A stretch of DNA of 37,828 bases from Bacteroidales bacterium UBA3143. GTDB taxonomy: Bacteria; Bacteroidota; Bacteroidia; Bacteroidales; Dysgonomonadaceae. Shown here one piece after another: positions 16,391-25,087 of the stretch; position 1 is the stretch's first letter, and every line of letters starts with the position of its first letter. The translations under genes and the position numbers were made by a program. The notes under the pieces were generated by a model. That model did not search any database. It was not told the DNA's origin and saw only the letters and a program-made list of their open reading frames with translations. The stretch covers positions 1 through 37,828 of the forward strand of contig DEZB01000042.1 in the NCBI GenBank assembly GCA_002364735.1, in the 5' to 3' direction.

Positions 16391-17626
16391 TCATTTCGTA
16401 GTTTTCCAAAGCAACGAACTATCTCCATAGCTCAAAAATCTAAAATTATTTTCCATCGCATACTGATATATACGTTTCCACTCATTGCCTACTAACGCAG
16501 AAACCAACAATAAAAGCGTACTTTGTGGTTGATGAAAATTAGTAATTAGTCCATCAACAAATTTAAAAGTATAGCCTGGAGCAATAATAATTTGAGTAGA
16601 TGCTACTAATTCACTTAAGCCATTATTGTCCATGTATTGCAATACTCCTTTTAAGACATCATTAGCGGCATATACATTATTACTAACATCATAAGGCTCC
16701 CATTGTTCAACATTAATGTTATTAGGAGAATAAGCCTTATTTTTCAAAATCTTCACCCCAATATAATACAAACTTTCAATTGTTCGCAACGAGGTTGTGC
16801 CAACTACAACAAGTGGGTTCTCATTATTCAGCATTTTCTCAATTGTTTCACGCTTCACAGAGATAAGCTCTGTGTGCATTTCGTGCTCCCCTATTTGCTC
16901 AGCCTTCATAGGTTTAAAAGTACCTGCACCAACATGGAGTGTTACTTCGGTAATTGCTATGTTTTTGTTAACCAATCTTTTTATCACATCGTTAGTAAAA
17001 TGCAGCCCCGCAGTAGGAGCAGCCACTGAACCCTCAATTTGAGAGTATACTGTTTGATACGTCTTCTCGTCACTCTCTTCCGTGGGTCTATTTAAGTAAG
17101 GAGGTATTGGCAAATTACCAGCTATATGCAATATATCTGAAAATGAGTATTGATTGTTATCCCAGCTGAAACTTATTTCATATTCTTGATCTTGTGTCGA
17201 AAGTTTTTGAGCAGTCAAAATAACTTTTCCAGATGTTCCAATTAGCTCTAAGGTTAAAGCGTCCTGTTTCCATCGTTTAGCATTTCCAACCATGCATGTC
17301 CAAACAACGCTATCAGACTGCTGGAAATTCATAACATAGTCTTTAGGATTGGAAGGAGCCAAACAAAATATTTCGACTGTTGCACCAGTTTCTTTTTTGA
17401 ACAAGATGCGTGCATGAATAACCTTGGTGTTATTAAAAATCAAAAGACTATCGTCAGTAAGCAGTTCTGGAATATCATGAAAATTGTGTGTTTCGAGTTC
17501 TCCATTTTTGTAGTAAAGCAGTTTCGAGTCATCGCGCTTTGCCAGAGGATACTTTGCAATACGTTCATCGGGAAGCAAGTAATTATAGTCGGAGATAGAT
17601 ATGGATTTAACCAATTCTTTTTTCAT
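16391..17626 (-). CDS. queA: S-adenosylmethionine:tRNA ribosyltransferase-isomerase (QueA), long form
   Basis: QueA transfers the ribose of SAM to preQ1 in tRNA and isomerises it to epoxyqueuosine, late in queuosine synthesis. Family motifs are clear: DYNYLLPDERIAKYPLAKRD near residues 13-32, GSVAAPTAGLHFT (about 204-216), LHVGAGTFKP, VVGTTSLRTIES (about 276-287), FVDGLITNFHQPQSTLLLL and FLSYGDSSLLW near the end. At 411 residues it is about 50 longer than the common ~350-residue form. Much of the excess is a segment after TIES (about 288-345) before the IIIAPGYTFKF strand. A perfect promoter sits just upstream. The long form may be a lineage variant or a diverged paralogue; a second queA elsewhere in the genome would change the interpretation. 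Confidence 0.88.
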   Translation of the reverse strand: MKKELVKSISISDYNYLLPDERIAKYPLAKRDDSKLLYYKNGELETHNFHDIPELLTDDSLLIFNNTKVIHARILFKKETGATVEIFCLAPSNPKDYVMNFQQSDSVVWTCMVGNAKRWKQDALTLELIGTSGKVILTAQKLSTQDQEYEISFSWDNNQYSFSDILHIAGNLPIPPYLNRPTEESDEKTYQTVYSQIEGSVAAPTAGLHFTNDVIKRLVNKNIAITEVTLHVGAGTFKPMKAEQIGEHEMHTELISVKRETIEKMLNNENPLVVVGTTSLRTIESLYYIGVKILKNKAYSPNNINVEQWEPYDVSNNVYAANDVLKGVLQYMDNNGLSELVASTQIIIAPGYTFKFVDGLITNFHQPQSTLLLLVSALVGNEWKRIYQYAMENNFRFLSYGDSSLLWKTTK

Positions 17627-17654
17627 TTTTTTAGGTTTATGTATGTATCAATTA

Positions 17655-17687
17655 TTGATGAAAATCCAACAAAATTAGTCAACTTTG
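17655..17687 (+). promoter_or_regulatory. Putative divergent promoter of the Smr gene
   Basis: TTG at 17655-17657 and CAACTTTG at 17680-17687 (one base off TAnnTTTG) face right, with 22 bases between them. If real, transcription starts after about 17692, which excludes an ATG at 17685 and supports 17754 as the start codon. It overlaps the queA promoter back to back. Confidence 0.35.
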
Positions 17688-17700
17688 CAATTAAGACAAA
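17670..17700 (-). promoter_or_regulatory. Promoter of queA
   Basis: On the minus strand a TTTG -33 box (complement of 17697-17700) is separated by 19 bases from a TAATTTTG -7 box (complement of 17670-17677). Both match the Bacteroidetes consensus exactly. The queA start at 17626 lies about 45 bases downstream. Confidence 0.7.
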
Positions 17701-17753
17701 ATATAAATAAGAGAACTCTTTTTATTATAAATGTTCCACACAATAACATATAC

Positions 17754-18818
17754 ATGCAAAAAGTAAATATTGGAGATACTGTTAGATTTTTAAACACCGT
17801 AGGTGGTGGTATTGTAAAGGGATTTCAAGATAAGAATATAATAATAGTTGAAGATGAACATGGTTTCGATTTTCCTATACTAATTAATGAGTGCATTGTT
17901 GTGAAAGCTTCTGGAAATGAAAAGCTTGAAAGCGTAAAGGTAAAAGAAGAGGATTTACAAGCAAAAAATGTCAACAATGCACCTATAGTTACAGAGATAA
18001 GCAATGAAGAACCCGAAGAAACATTAGAGGGCGAGAAAATAACCACATGCTTGGTATATTTACCTACTGATATAAAAACGTTGAACAACACTAATTTTGA
18101 ATGTTTCTTTGTAAACGATAGTAACTACTATCTATACATTAATTACATGAGTCGTGAAAACAATGCTTGGCAAAGCAGGTTTAATGGTCTCATTGAGCCA
18201 AACACAAAACTTTTCTTGGAGGAGTTTGGCAAGTCACAGTTGAATGACTTGGAGCAAGTTTGTGTGCAATACATTCCATTTAAGCACAACAAAACATATT
18301 CTTTCAAAAGCCCAGTTTCAGTCGAATTAAGAATTGACACCGTTAAGTTTTACAAACTACACAGTTTCAAGGAAAATGACTACTTCAATGATGATGCTTT
18401 GGTATATTATATTTCACGAAAAGACGTGCCAGAACGTGAAATGTTAATAACATCGGAAGACATTCAACAATCGATTCGTGAGAAAGACACTCCTTCTCGA
18501 CGACCTCGCATTCAAAAGATAACTAAAAAGAAAGAAGATATTTTAGAAATAGATTTGCATATTAATCAACTATTAGACACTACAGCAGGAATGTCTAATC
18601 AGGAGATGTTAGATTATCAATTGAGCAAGTTTAATGAGGTGATGAAAGAGAATTTGAAAAATAAAAACAAAAAAATTGTTTTCATTCATGGAAAAGGTGA
18701 TGGTGTTTTAAAAAATGAAATCATCAAACAGATAAAAAGTAAATACAAACAATCATATTTCCAAGATGCCTCTTTTCAAGAATATGGCTATGGAGCAACA
18801 ATGGTAATTATCAAATAA
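17754..18818 (+). CDS. DUF2027 / Smr-domain protein
   Basis: A 354-residue protein with an N-terminal DUF2027-type region and a C-terminal Smr domain (about 265-354). The Smr core is seen as DILEIDLHINQLL and the signature FIHGKGDGVLKNEI, with HGKGDG at 312-317. Smr domains act as DNA or RNA endonucleases in the MutS2 C-terminus and in stand-alone proteins. MutS2's ATPase is absent here. The N-terminal 45 residues (VRFLNTVGGGIVKGF) look like a small beta-barrel. The start was set at 17754 because the domain begins there and the upstream in-frame ATG at 17685 overlaps the likely promoter. It probably heads a unit with the next two genes (gaps 45 and 57 bases). Substrate unknown. Confidence 0.85.
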   Translation: MQKVNIGDTVRFLNTVGGGIVKGFQDKNIIIVEDEHGFDFPILINECIVVKASGNEKLESVKVKEEDLQAKNVNNAPIVTEISNEEPEETLEGEKITTCLVYLPTDIKTLNNTNFECFFVNDSNYYLYINYMSRENNAWQSRFNGLIEPNTKLFLEEFGKSQLNDLEQVCVQYIPFKHNKTYSFKSPVSVELRIDTVKFYKLHSFKENDYFNDDALVYYISRKDVPEREMLITSEDIQQSIREKDTPSRRPRIQKITKKKEDILEIDLHINQLLDTTAGMSNQEMLDYQLSKFNEVMKENLKNKNKKIVFIHGKGDGVLKNEIIKQIKSKYKQSYFQDASFQEYGYGATMVIIK

Positions 18819-18863
18819 TCGTATAGTAATTCTACAGAAAAACTAATCATACAAATCAACAAA

Positions 18864-19454
18864 ATGAAAAAGCCACTTATCATTCTTTCTACCATAATAC
18901 TTATGTTTAGTTGCGACATAGCTAAGCAAATTGGTGGTGCATACAACTTATCACAATGTAAGTACGACTATAACTCTATTAATAATATAGAAATTGCAGG
19001 TGTAAATTTAGGTAAATCAAAATCTTTGTCTATTGCAGATATTGCCACACTATCAACCATTCTTGGAGGAGGCAGCTTACAAAACATCCCATTTTCAATG
19101 GTGCTCAACTTAGACGTTCTTAACCCCAATGAAAAAGCAGCCTATCTCAATGGTCTTGATTATGAAATAGAGCTAAACAATATGGAGTTTGCGAATGGTA
19201 AGTTAGATGTTCCATTGCGTATAGAACCTGGTGAAACAAGTGTTCTTCCACTTTCAATTGGAATTGATTTAAAAAATCTCATAAACAGATATTCAAAAGA
19301 TAGAGTTGCAACAGAAATGAGCCGCTTTCTTGGCATATCACCAGGAGAAACAAAAGTAAGTGTAAAGCTATGGCCAAAAGTATTAATTGGTGATGTACCA
19401 ATTAAAGCACCTACTTACATTCCTGTAACTTTTGTTTTTGGTGGTGGCAAATAG
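18864..19454 (+). CDS. LEA14-like (WHy domain) lipoprotein
   Basis: A 196-residue predicted lipoprotein. The N-terminus MKKPLIILSTIILMFSC is a type II signal peptide with the lipobox cysteine at 17, so the mature protein is probably anchored to the outer or inner membrane from the periplasm. The remaining sequence is beta-rich, with NIEIAGVNLGKSKSLSIADI, MVLNLDVLNPNEKAAYLNGL and a later strand series ending TYIPVTFVFGGGK. This pattern (a beta-strand, then V-x-NPN, then polar turn) resembles LEA14/WHy-domain proteins of Bacteroidetes. It lies between the Smr gene and udk. No enzymatic residues are evident and the function is unknown. Confidence 0.7.
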   Translation: MKKPLIILSTIILMFSCDIAKQIGGAYNLSQCKYDYNSINNIEIAGVNLGKSKSLSIADIATLSTILGGGSLQNIPFSMVLNLDVLNPNEKAAYLNGLDYEIELNNMEFANGKLDVPLRIEPGETSVLPLSIGIDLKNLINRYSKDRVATEMSRFLGISPGETKVSVKLWPKVLIGDVPIKAPTYIPVTFVFGGGK

Positions 19455-19511
19455 TGACTTACAAGATCTAAATAAATCATTTTAAATTTTCAATAACACA
19501 ATCAATTACTC

Positions 19512-20117
19512 ATGTTTATAATAGGTATTGCCGGGGGATCTGGATCAGGAAAAACAACTTTAGTGAATTCAATTTTAAAACGTGTTCCTTATGATCAAAT
19601 CTCAATTCTTACTCAAGACTCCTACTACAAAGATAGTGGACACTTACCCATGGAACAGCGTCGTGAACTAAACTTTGACCATCCAGATTCAATCGAGTGG
19701 GACTTGATGTTGAATGACATTCAAAAACTAAAAAGTGGTCAAAGAATTGCTTCACCAACTTATTCTTATATCACTTGCACGCGTCAAGAAGAGACAATAC
19801 CAGTTGAGCCAAAAAAGATACTCCTTGTTGAAGGTATCCTTATATTCACATGTCGCCAACTGTGCGATGAAATGAATATGCGTATCTATCTTGAAGTAGA
19901 TGCCGATCATCGTTTATCTCGCATTATAGAGCGAGACATGGAGTCTCGAGGTCGCACAGCTCAAGATGTAATTGAACGTTATTATAAAACTGTGCGTCCT
20001 ATGTATGAAGAGTTTATAAAGCCATCACGAAATCAAGCCGATATGCTTGTAATGGGAGGGGGACTAAATGTAGCTGCAGCAGAGTTTATATCGTCAGCTA
20101 TTGCTGGTAAATTGTAG
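19512..20117 (+). CDS. udk: Uridine kinase
   Basis: A 201-residue cytosolic P-loop kinase of the usual uridine/cytidine kinase length. It phosphorylates uridine and cytidine to UMP and CMP in pyrimidine salvage. The ATP-binding loop GGSGSGKTT is at residues 8-16. The substrate-binding QDSYYKD (about 36-42), NFDHPDSIEWDLM (about 54-66) and the lid segment RDMESRGRTAQDVIERYY (about 137-154) are all recognisable. It is the last gene of the Smr-lipoprotein-udk unit and converges on the thioesterase gene, with a strong hairpin between them. Phosphoribulokinase relatives share the fold, but the DHPD and YSY segments favour uridine kinase. Confidence 0.95.
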   Translation: MFIIGIAGGSGSGKTTLVNSILKRVPYDQISILTQDSYYKDSGHLPMEQRRELNFDHPDSIEWDLMLNDIQKLKSGQRIASPTYSYITCTRQEETIPVEPKKILLVEGILIFTCRQLCDEMNMRIYLEVDADHRLSRIIERDMESRGRTAQDVIERYYKTVRPMYEEFIKPSRNQADMLVMGGGLNVAAAEFISSAIAGKL

Positions 20118-20143
20118 AGATAGAAGTGTGAATTTCAATTTTT

Positions 20144-20169
20144 TGAAGAATGAAATTTATCATTCTTCA
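20144..20169. terminator. Stem-loop between convergent genes
   Basis: A perfect 10-bp stem TGAAGAATGA (20144-20153) / TCATTCTTCA (20160-20169) closes a 6-base loop. It lies between the convergent ends of udk and the thioesterase, the usual site of a shared terminator. Neither side has a proper T run after the stem, so it is not a canonical rho-independent terminator. Confidence 0.4.
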
Positions 20170-20225
20170 TTAACTATTAAACAACCAACTGAAAAAGAAT
20201 CATCTCTATAGAATCACAAGTTATA

Positions 20226-20960
20226 TTATTTAACTTCAAACACCATTCTACTTCTCGACACTACCACTCCATCGTTTGTCACCATTTTGAAAAGAAAATC
20301 ATTGTCAGCAACCTTTTCATAATAGATTGCTCCTTTATCTCCATATTCCAACTCTTTCAAAAAATTTATTTCTACCCGTTTTAAAACATGTCGTGAATAA
20401 AAATCAAGCGAAAAACAATCACAAATGCCTTGTAAATATTTTAGTACATTTGTGTGTACATTTAAGTCAATATCGCTATATCTTACTTGAAATTTATTAG
20501 CAATGTCTCCTTCTATATCAGGAACTTTAGTTGGTGCTACAAGAGGAATCTCGTCCTCAACAATAAACCGGTTTAATTCTGACAGACTACCAAGAGGTAT
20601 AGGCTTGCGTGTCTCTAAATCAATTATTGCCCAAGACAATACAGAATAACCAATAACTTTATGCTGTCCATTTGAAATTCTGAAATTCCTTGTAGTAAAA
20701 ACGTTGCCCACATCTTTCACCCATGTTTCGATTGTAAGATTATCTCCCACAGTTGGTATACTTTCCATTTCCATAAAAAATCGAGACACCACCCACGAAC
20801 AATTTTTTTCATGCAAATCCATTAATCCAAAACCATGTTCGTCTGCATCACTCCCAGCTGCATTTAATATTTTATCTGCTAAAGCGATTGGTGATATATT
20901 TTTTTGAAAATCGACATGCTCAGGCATTATCTGATAGTTATACTTCTTTTTGAATGTCAT
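20226..20960 (-). CDS. Acyl-ACP thioesterase (FatA/FatB family)
   Basis: A 244-residue double-hotdog thioesterase that hydrolyses acyl-ACP to free fatty acid and ACP in the cytosol. The N-terminal hotdog covers about residues 1-125, with WVVSRFFMEM and PTVGDNLTIETWV. The C-terminal one covers about 150-244 and contains the catalytic-type sequence YSDIDLNVHTNVLKYL (about 165-180), with the Asp, Asn and His arrangement of plant-type FatA/FatB enzymes. Length and order are typical of the bacterial members. The gene stands alone on the minus strand between udk and GH92, with its own TACCTTTG box about 80 bases upstream. Chain-length preference cannot be read from sequence. Confidence 0.88.
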   Translation of the reverse strand: MTFKKKYNYQIMPEHVDFQKNISPIALADKILNAAGSDADEHGFGLMDLHEKNCSWVVSRFFMEMESIPTVGDNLTIETWVKDVGNVFTTRNFRISNGQHKVIGYSVLSWAIIDLETRKPIPLGSLSELNRFIVEDEIPLVAPTKVPDIEGDIANKFQVRYSDIDLNVHTNVLKYLQGICDCFSLDFYSRHVLKRVEINFLKELEYGDKGAIYYEKVADNDFLFKMVTNDGVVVSRSRMVFEVK

Positions 20961-21037
20961 ATTGGTATTTCAAATTGCGATTTTATAAATGTGTTAATTG
21001 ATTATATGTAAACACTTGCTACGGTCTACATGTTTAA

Positions 21038-21045
21038 CAAAGGTA
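21038..21045 (-). promoter_or_regulatory. Putative -7 box of the thioesterase gene
   Basis: TACCTTTG on the minus strand, a full match to TAnnTTTG, 78 bases upstream of the start codon. No clear TTTG lies at -33. Confidence 0.45.
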
Positions 21046-21160
21046 GTAAAAGATATAATTTTGATGAATAGAAGTTTGTATTTTCATCATTTCACTTTCA
21101 TCAACAATATAGTCTGAATAATTTCCCACAGCTACTTATTCTATTCTGGAAATAAGTTTA

Positions 21161-21168
21161 TACCTTTG
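21161..21168 (+). promoter_or_regulatory. Putative -7 box of the GH92 gene
   Basis: TACCTTTG on the + strand, a full match to TAnnTTTG, 68 bases upstream of the GH92 start codon. A matching -33 box is not obvious. Confidence 0.45.
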
Positions 21169-21236
21169 ATGCTCATGATTTAATTTATCATGCCTTTACA
21201 ATACATACTTCTTTAAAAATTCAATTATAATATTCT

Positions 21237-23480
21237 ATGAAAAAAATCGCATTCCTATTTCTTGTTTTACTTTTGGTTTCTTGTAACCAAACTGGAGAAA
21301 AAGACAACACTGAGAAAATAGATGATTTGACCGCTTATGTAGATCCTTTTATTGGCACAGGTGAACATGGACATACCTTCCCAGGTGCAACTCGACCATT
21401 TGGAATGGTTCAAGTGAGCCCTGTTAACGGAACAGAGGGTTGGGACTGGTGTTCTGGCTATCACTATTCAGATTCGATAATTGTTGGGTTTGGACACTTA
21501 CACTTGAGCGGTACAGGCATTGGTGACTTGGCTGACTTGATGGTGATGCCAGCCAACCAAAAACATGACCTTACTGTGGAGGCTGAAAATCGTGATGATC
21601 TTCCTTTCAAATCAAACTACTCGCACAATAACGAAAGTGCAAATCCAGGATATTATCAAGTATATCTTGAAACACCAAATGTAAATGCAGAAGTGACATC
21701 TACTCTACGCACTGGATACCATAGATATACTTTCAATGAAAACGATGAACAATCATTGGTGATGGACTTAGGATTTAAAATAAACTGGGACAGACCTGTA
21801 GAAACAGCCATTGAAGTGGAAGACAACAACACAATTAGTGGCTACAGACACAGCAGAGGTTGGGCAAAAAATCAAAAGGTGTTTTTCGTAGCAGAATTCT
21901 CAAAACCGATTACTTCGCACGCCCTATATGAAAACAACAAAGCGATAGAAGGCAATACAGTAGCATCTGAAAAAAGTTCAGCGCAATTCTTCTTCGATGC
22001 TGCTGAAGGTAACTCGCTTGAGTTTAAATTGGCACTTTCTTCTGTAAGCATTGAAAATGCAAAAAAGAATTTGGATAATCCAGGTACTTTCAATTTTGAT
22101 GAAATCAAAATGCAGTCGCATGATGAATGGCAAGAAGCATTAGAAAAAATACAAGTGCAAACTCCAATAGACTCACTCAAAACAATATTCTATACTGCCA
22201 TGTATCATGCTCAAATTGCACCTGTCACATTTAGTGACAAGAACGGTGAGTTTCGTTTGCAAAACGACAGCATTGCCAAAGCAAAAGATTTTACAGCATA
22301 CTCCACACTATCACTCTGGGACACTTTCCGTGCTGAGCACCCTTTGTTGACAATTTTGAATCCCAAATTGGTGTCAGATGTTATCAATTCTATGTTGGTA
22401 TATTACGAAGAAAGTGGATCCCTCCCTGTGTGGACATTGTATGGCAACGAAACCAACACAATGACTGGCTACCACTCCATTCCAGTAATTGTTGAAGCAT
22501 ACACAAAAGGGATTAGAGGTTACGATATTGAGAAAGCATATGAAGCAATGAAAACAACCATGATGCAAGATGCACGTGGTTTGAAAGATTACAAACAATA
22601 TGGCTATTTGCCTTATGACAAGTTGGACGAGTCGGTTACTATTACACTTGAGTATGCCTACAACGACTGGTGTGTTGCTCAAATGGCCATAGCATTGAAT
22701 AAAGACGAAGATTACCAATACTTCAATAAACGTGCCGAAGCATGGAAACATCTGTTGGATACCGAAACGGGTTTTATGAGAGGTAAATCATCCGATGGCA
22801 TTTCTTGGAACGAACCATTCGATCCAAAATTTTCTCGTCATCGCGAACATACAGATTACACCGAAGGTAATGCTTGGCAGCACAGTTGGTTTGTGTTACA
22901 TGATACTGATGAGTTTATTAAGATGCACGGGGGTGTTGAGCCATTTACAAAACATTTGGAACAGCTATTTGCAGAAAGCTCCGAGATAACAGGAGATTTC
23001 ATTTCGAGTGATATCAGTGGACTAATCGGTCAATATGCACATGGGAATGAACCCAGTCATCACATTGCATTCTTATTCAATCGTGCTGGACAGCCATGGC
23101 GCACACAATATTTTACACGCAAAATTCTTACCTCACAATACGCTACTAAGCCTGAAGGTATAAGTGGTAATGAAGACGCCGGACAAATGTCTGCTTGGTA
23201 CGTCTTATCATCAATAGGAATGTACTCTTTTAATCCAGCATCAGGCGAATACGAAATTACCAGCCCTCTATTTGATGAAACAAAGATACAATTAGCAAAC
23301 AATGTAACATTCACAATAAAAGCCAACTCAGTATCTATTGAAAATAAATACATACAGTCGGCTACTTTAAATGATGAAACATATAATAAATCCACTATTT
23401 CACATGCTGTTATTTTAGATGGAGGAGAACTTGTATTTGAGATGGGTCCTGAACCAAATAAAAAATGGGGTATTAACTGA
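21237..23480 (+). CDS. GH92 alpha-mannosidase lipoprotein
   Basis: A 747-residue glycoside hydrolase of family GH92, calcium-dependent exo-alpha-mannosidases that trim alpha-1,2, alpha-1,3 or related mannosidic bonds in N-glycans or yeast mannan. MKKIAFLFLVLLLVSC is a lipoprotein signal peptide (Cys16). The N-terminal beta-sandwich begins with YVDPFIGTGEHGHTFPGA and PFGMVQVSP. The catalytic (alpha/alpha)6 barrel contains WTLYGNETNTMTGYHS (about 399-414), YTEGNAWQHSWF (about 540-551) with the probable acid Glu, and GNEDAGQMSAWYV (about 643-655). No SusC/SusD pair, other glycosidase or regulator is next to it, so this is an isolated gene. A terminator follows. Linkage specificity cannot be assigned. 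Confidence 0.94.
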   Translation: MKKIAFLFLVLLLVSCNQTGEKDNTEKIDDLTAYVDPFIGTGEHGHTFPGATRPFGMVQVSPVNGTEGWDWCSGYHYSDSIIVGFGHLHLSGTGIGDLADLMVMPANQKHDLTVEAENRDDLPFKSNYSHNNESANPGYYQVYLETPNVNAEVTSTLRTGYHRYTFNENDEQSLVMDLGFKINWDRPVETAIEVEDNNTISGYRHSRGWAKNQKVFFVAEFSKPITSHALYENNKAIEGNTVASEKSSAQFFFDAAEGNSLEFKLALSSVSIENAKKNLDNPGTFNFDEIKMQSHDEWQEALEKIQVQTPIDSLKTIFYTAMYHAQIAPVTFSDKNGEFRLQNDSIAKAKDFTAYSTLSLWDTFRAEHPLLTILNPKLVSDVINSMLVYYEESGSLPVWTLYGNETNTMTGYHSIPVIVEAYTKGIRGYDIEKAYEAMKTTMMQDARGLKDYKQYGYLPYDKLDESVTITLEYAYNDWCVAQMAIALNKDEDYQYFNKRAEAWKHLLDTETGFMRGKSSDGISWNEPFDPKFSRHREHTDYTEGNAWQHSWFVLHDTDEFIKMHGGVEPFTKHLEQLFAESSEITGDFISSDISGLIGQYAHGNEPSHHIAFLFNRAGQPWRTQYFTRKILTSQYATKPEGISGNEDAGQMSAWYVLSSIGMYSFNPASGEYEITSPLFDETKIQLANNVTFTIKANSVSIENKYIQSATLNDETYNKSTISHAVILDGGELVFEMGPEPNKKWGIN

Positions 23481-23529
23481 ACTCTTTCTAAATAAATAAA
23501 TGGGAATTGATTTATATTCTCATTAAAAG

Positions 23530-23558
23530 AGACGAATCCATTTGGTTCGTCTTTTTTT
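23530..23558 (+). terminator. Rho-independent terminator after GH92
   Basis: A 7-bp stem AGACGAA (23530-23536) / TTCGTCT (23546-23552) with additional CCA/TGG pairing inside is followed by seven T residues. It lies about 50 bases past the GH92 stop. Confidence 0.85.
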
Positions 23559-24019
23559 ATTTATTGTATTAGTTTACATGGATATATTAGAGCTGCAATA
23601 TACTGAATAAACTTTTGTATAAATAGAAAAACATTTTCAATGAGTTGATTGCTCTTTGTGGAAGTTAAAAAACGAATTGCTTTGCCTTGATTAAAATTTT
23701 GTAAGACTATAAAAGCAACATTCTTACCTTGATTAAACAATTATAGACACAATAACATATTCAACATCTTAATTGGACTTATTCATGCGTATAAAACAGT
23801 CTCATGTGACTTTTCTATACTATTTTATCTCAACAGTACCCATAAATATTGATTATCATTTACTAACATTCCTCCACTATTCCCAGTCGTGAACGATAAA
23901 TGTTTTGTATATTTGGCATAATTGTAGGATAGGAATTTATTAAAGAAATATTCAAAACTCATAGAAAGCAATAGAAGCAACATCCTGTAAAGTAAGAGAA
24001 ATATAAATATATAGATTTT
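23559..24019. other. Intergenic region upstream of the RND operon
   Basis: AT-rich sequence without a gene. An imperfect direct repeat of about 42 bases is anchored by CCTTGATTAAA at 23685-23695 and 23727-23737. A TATATTTG box at 23908-23915 could be the -7 element of the efflux operon. No regulator gene is present. Confidence 0.45.
23908..23915 (+). promoter_or_regulatory. Putative -7 box of the RND efflux operon
   Basis: TATATTTG matches TAnnTTTG, 104 bases before the start codon of the membrane-fusion gene. No good -33 box was found, which could mean activator dependence. Confidence 0.35.
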
Positions 24020-25087
24020 ATGAATAAAAAATTGTTTGTAGTAAGTATGCTATTTGTCTTCATCCTGTGTTCGTGTAAAAATAGTGATGAACAAAAAGAA
24101 AGGCTGGTGAATGTTAAAACTGATACTGTAAAGATTTATGGAAGTGGCACAAGCGCTGCTTTTCCTGGTAGAATAAAAGCAGGAGACGATATTAATCTCT
24201 CTTTCAGAATTGCAGGACCAATAGCAACCGTTAATGTATCACCTGGCAACTATGTCAAGAAAGGACAACTATTAGCTCAAATAGACTCAAGAGATTATAA
24301 AACCCAGTTGACAGCTACAGAAGCAGAGTATAACCAGATAAAAAATGAAGCAGAAAGAATTGTTTCACTTTATGAAAAAAAGAGTGTAACGGAAAATGAC
24401 TACTACAAAGCTGTATATGGGCTTGAACAAATAACAGCTAAGTATGAAGCTCATCAGAATGCACTTGCCGATACTAAACTGATTGCACCCTATGATGGGT
24501 ACGTCCAAAAGACCTACTATTCTGCCAAAGAGACTGTGAGTGCAGGGATGCCTGTAGTGTCTATGATAGGAACCTCTTCTATGGAGGTGGAGATAAACAT
24601 TCCCTCTAACGTATATGCTAAAAGAGACGAAATTGAATCTTTTGTTTGCAAAAGCGACATATACCCTGGTATGGAGTATCCTCTGGAAATGGTGGGAATA
24701 AATAGAAAAGCTAACCTAAACGAACTATATACGGTTTATCTAAATCTGAAAACCCCTAAAAATTATCCACCTCTTACACCAGGTATGAATGTGAAAGTAG
24801 AAGTGCTATATAAAAGTGCTATCGAAAATAAATATTTAATACCCATTAGCTCACTGATAAGTGGCAAAACAGGAAGCTCTGTATGGGTTTACAATGTTGA
24901 TAATAGTACAATAAACAAAAGAGAAATAACTACCGATGGTATAAATAACAGAGGATATACTATCGTTTTGACAGGTTTAAATAATGGCGAGGTGGTTGTT
25001 TCGGCAGGTGCCTCATCTCTTAAAGAGGGACAAAAAGTGCAACCTATAAAGCAGCAAAGTTCTACTAACACAGGAGGTATACTATGA
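24020..25087 (+). CDS. RND efflux periplasmic adaptor (membrane fusion protein)
   Basis: A 355-residue HlyD/AcrA-like adaptor that links an inner-membrane RND pump to a TolC channel. A lipoprotein signal peptide ends around FILCSC (Cys17 or Cys19). The beta-barrel/lipoyl/coiled-coil order is visible: a first lipoyl half around RIAGPIATVNVSPGNYVKKG, a short alpha-helical hairpin (about 95-150), the second lipoyl half LIAPYDGYVQKTYY, then a barrel domain (about 185-265) and a C-terminal membrane-proximal domain. The stop overlaps the pump start by four bases (ATGA), so the operon is translationally coupled. The helical hairpin is short, as in many Bacteroidetes adaptors. Substrate unknown. Confidence 0.93.
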   Translation: MNKKLFVVSMLFVFILCSCKNSDEQKERLVNVKTDTVKIYGSGTSAAFPGRIKAGDDINLSFRIAGPIATVNVSPGNYVKKGQLLAQIDSRDYKTQLTATEAEYNQIKNEAERIVSLYEKKSVTENDYYKAVYGLEQITAKYEAHQNALADTKLIAPYDGYVQKTYYSAKETVSAGMPVVSMIGTSSMEVEINIPSNVYAKRDEIESFVCKSDIYPGMEYPLEMVGINRKANLNELYTVYLNLKTPKNYPPLTPGMNVKVEVLYKSAIENKYLIPISSLISGKTGSSVWVYNVDNSTINKREITTDGINNRGYTIVLTGLNNGEVVVSAGASSLKEGQKVQPIKQQSSTNTGGIL

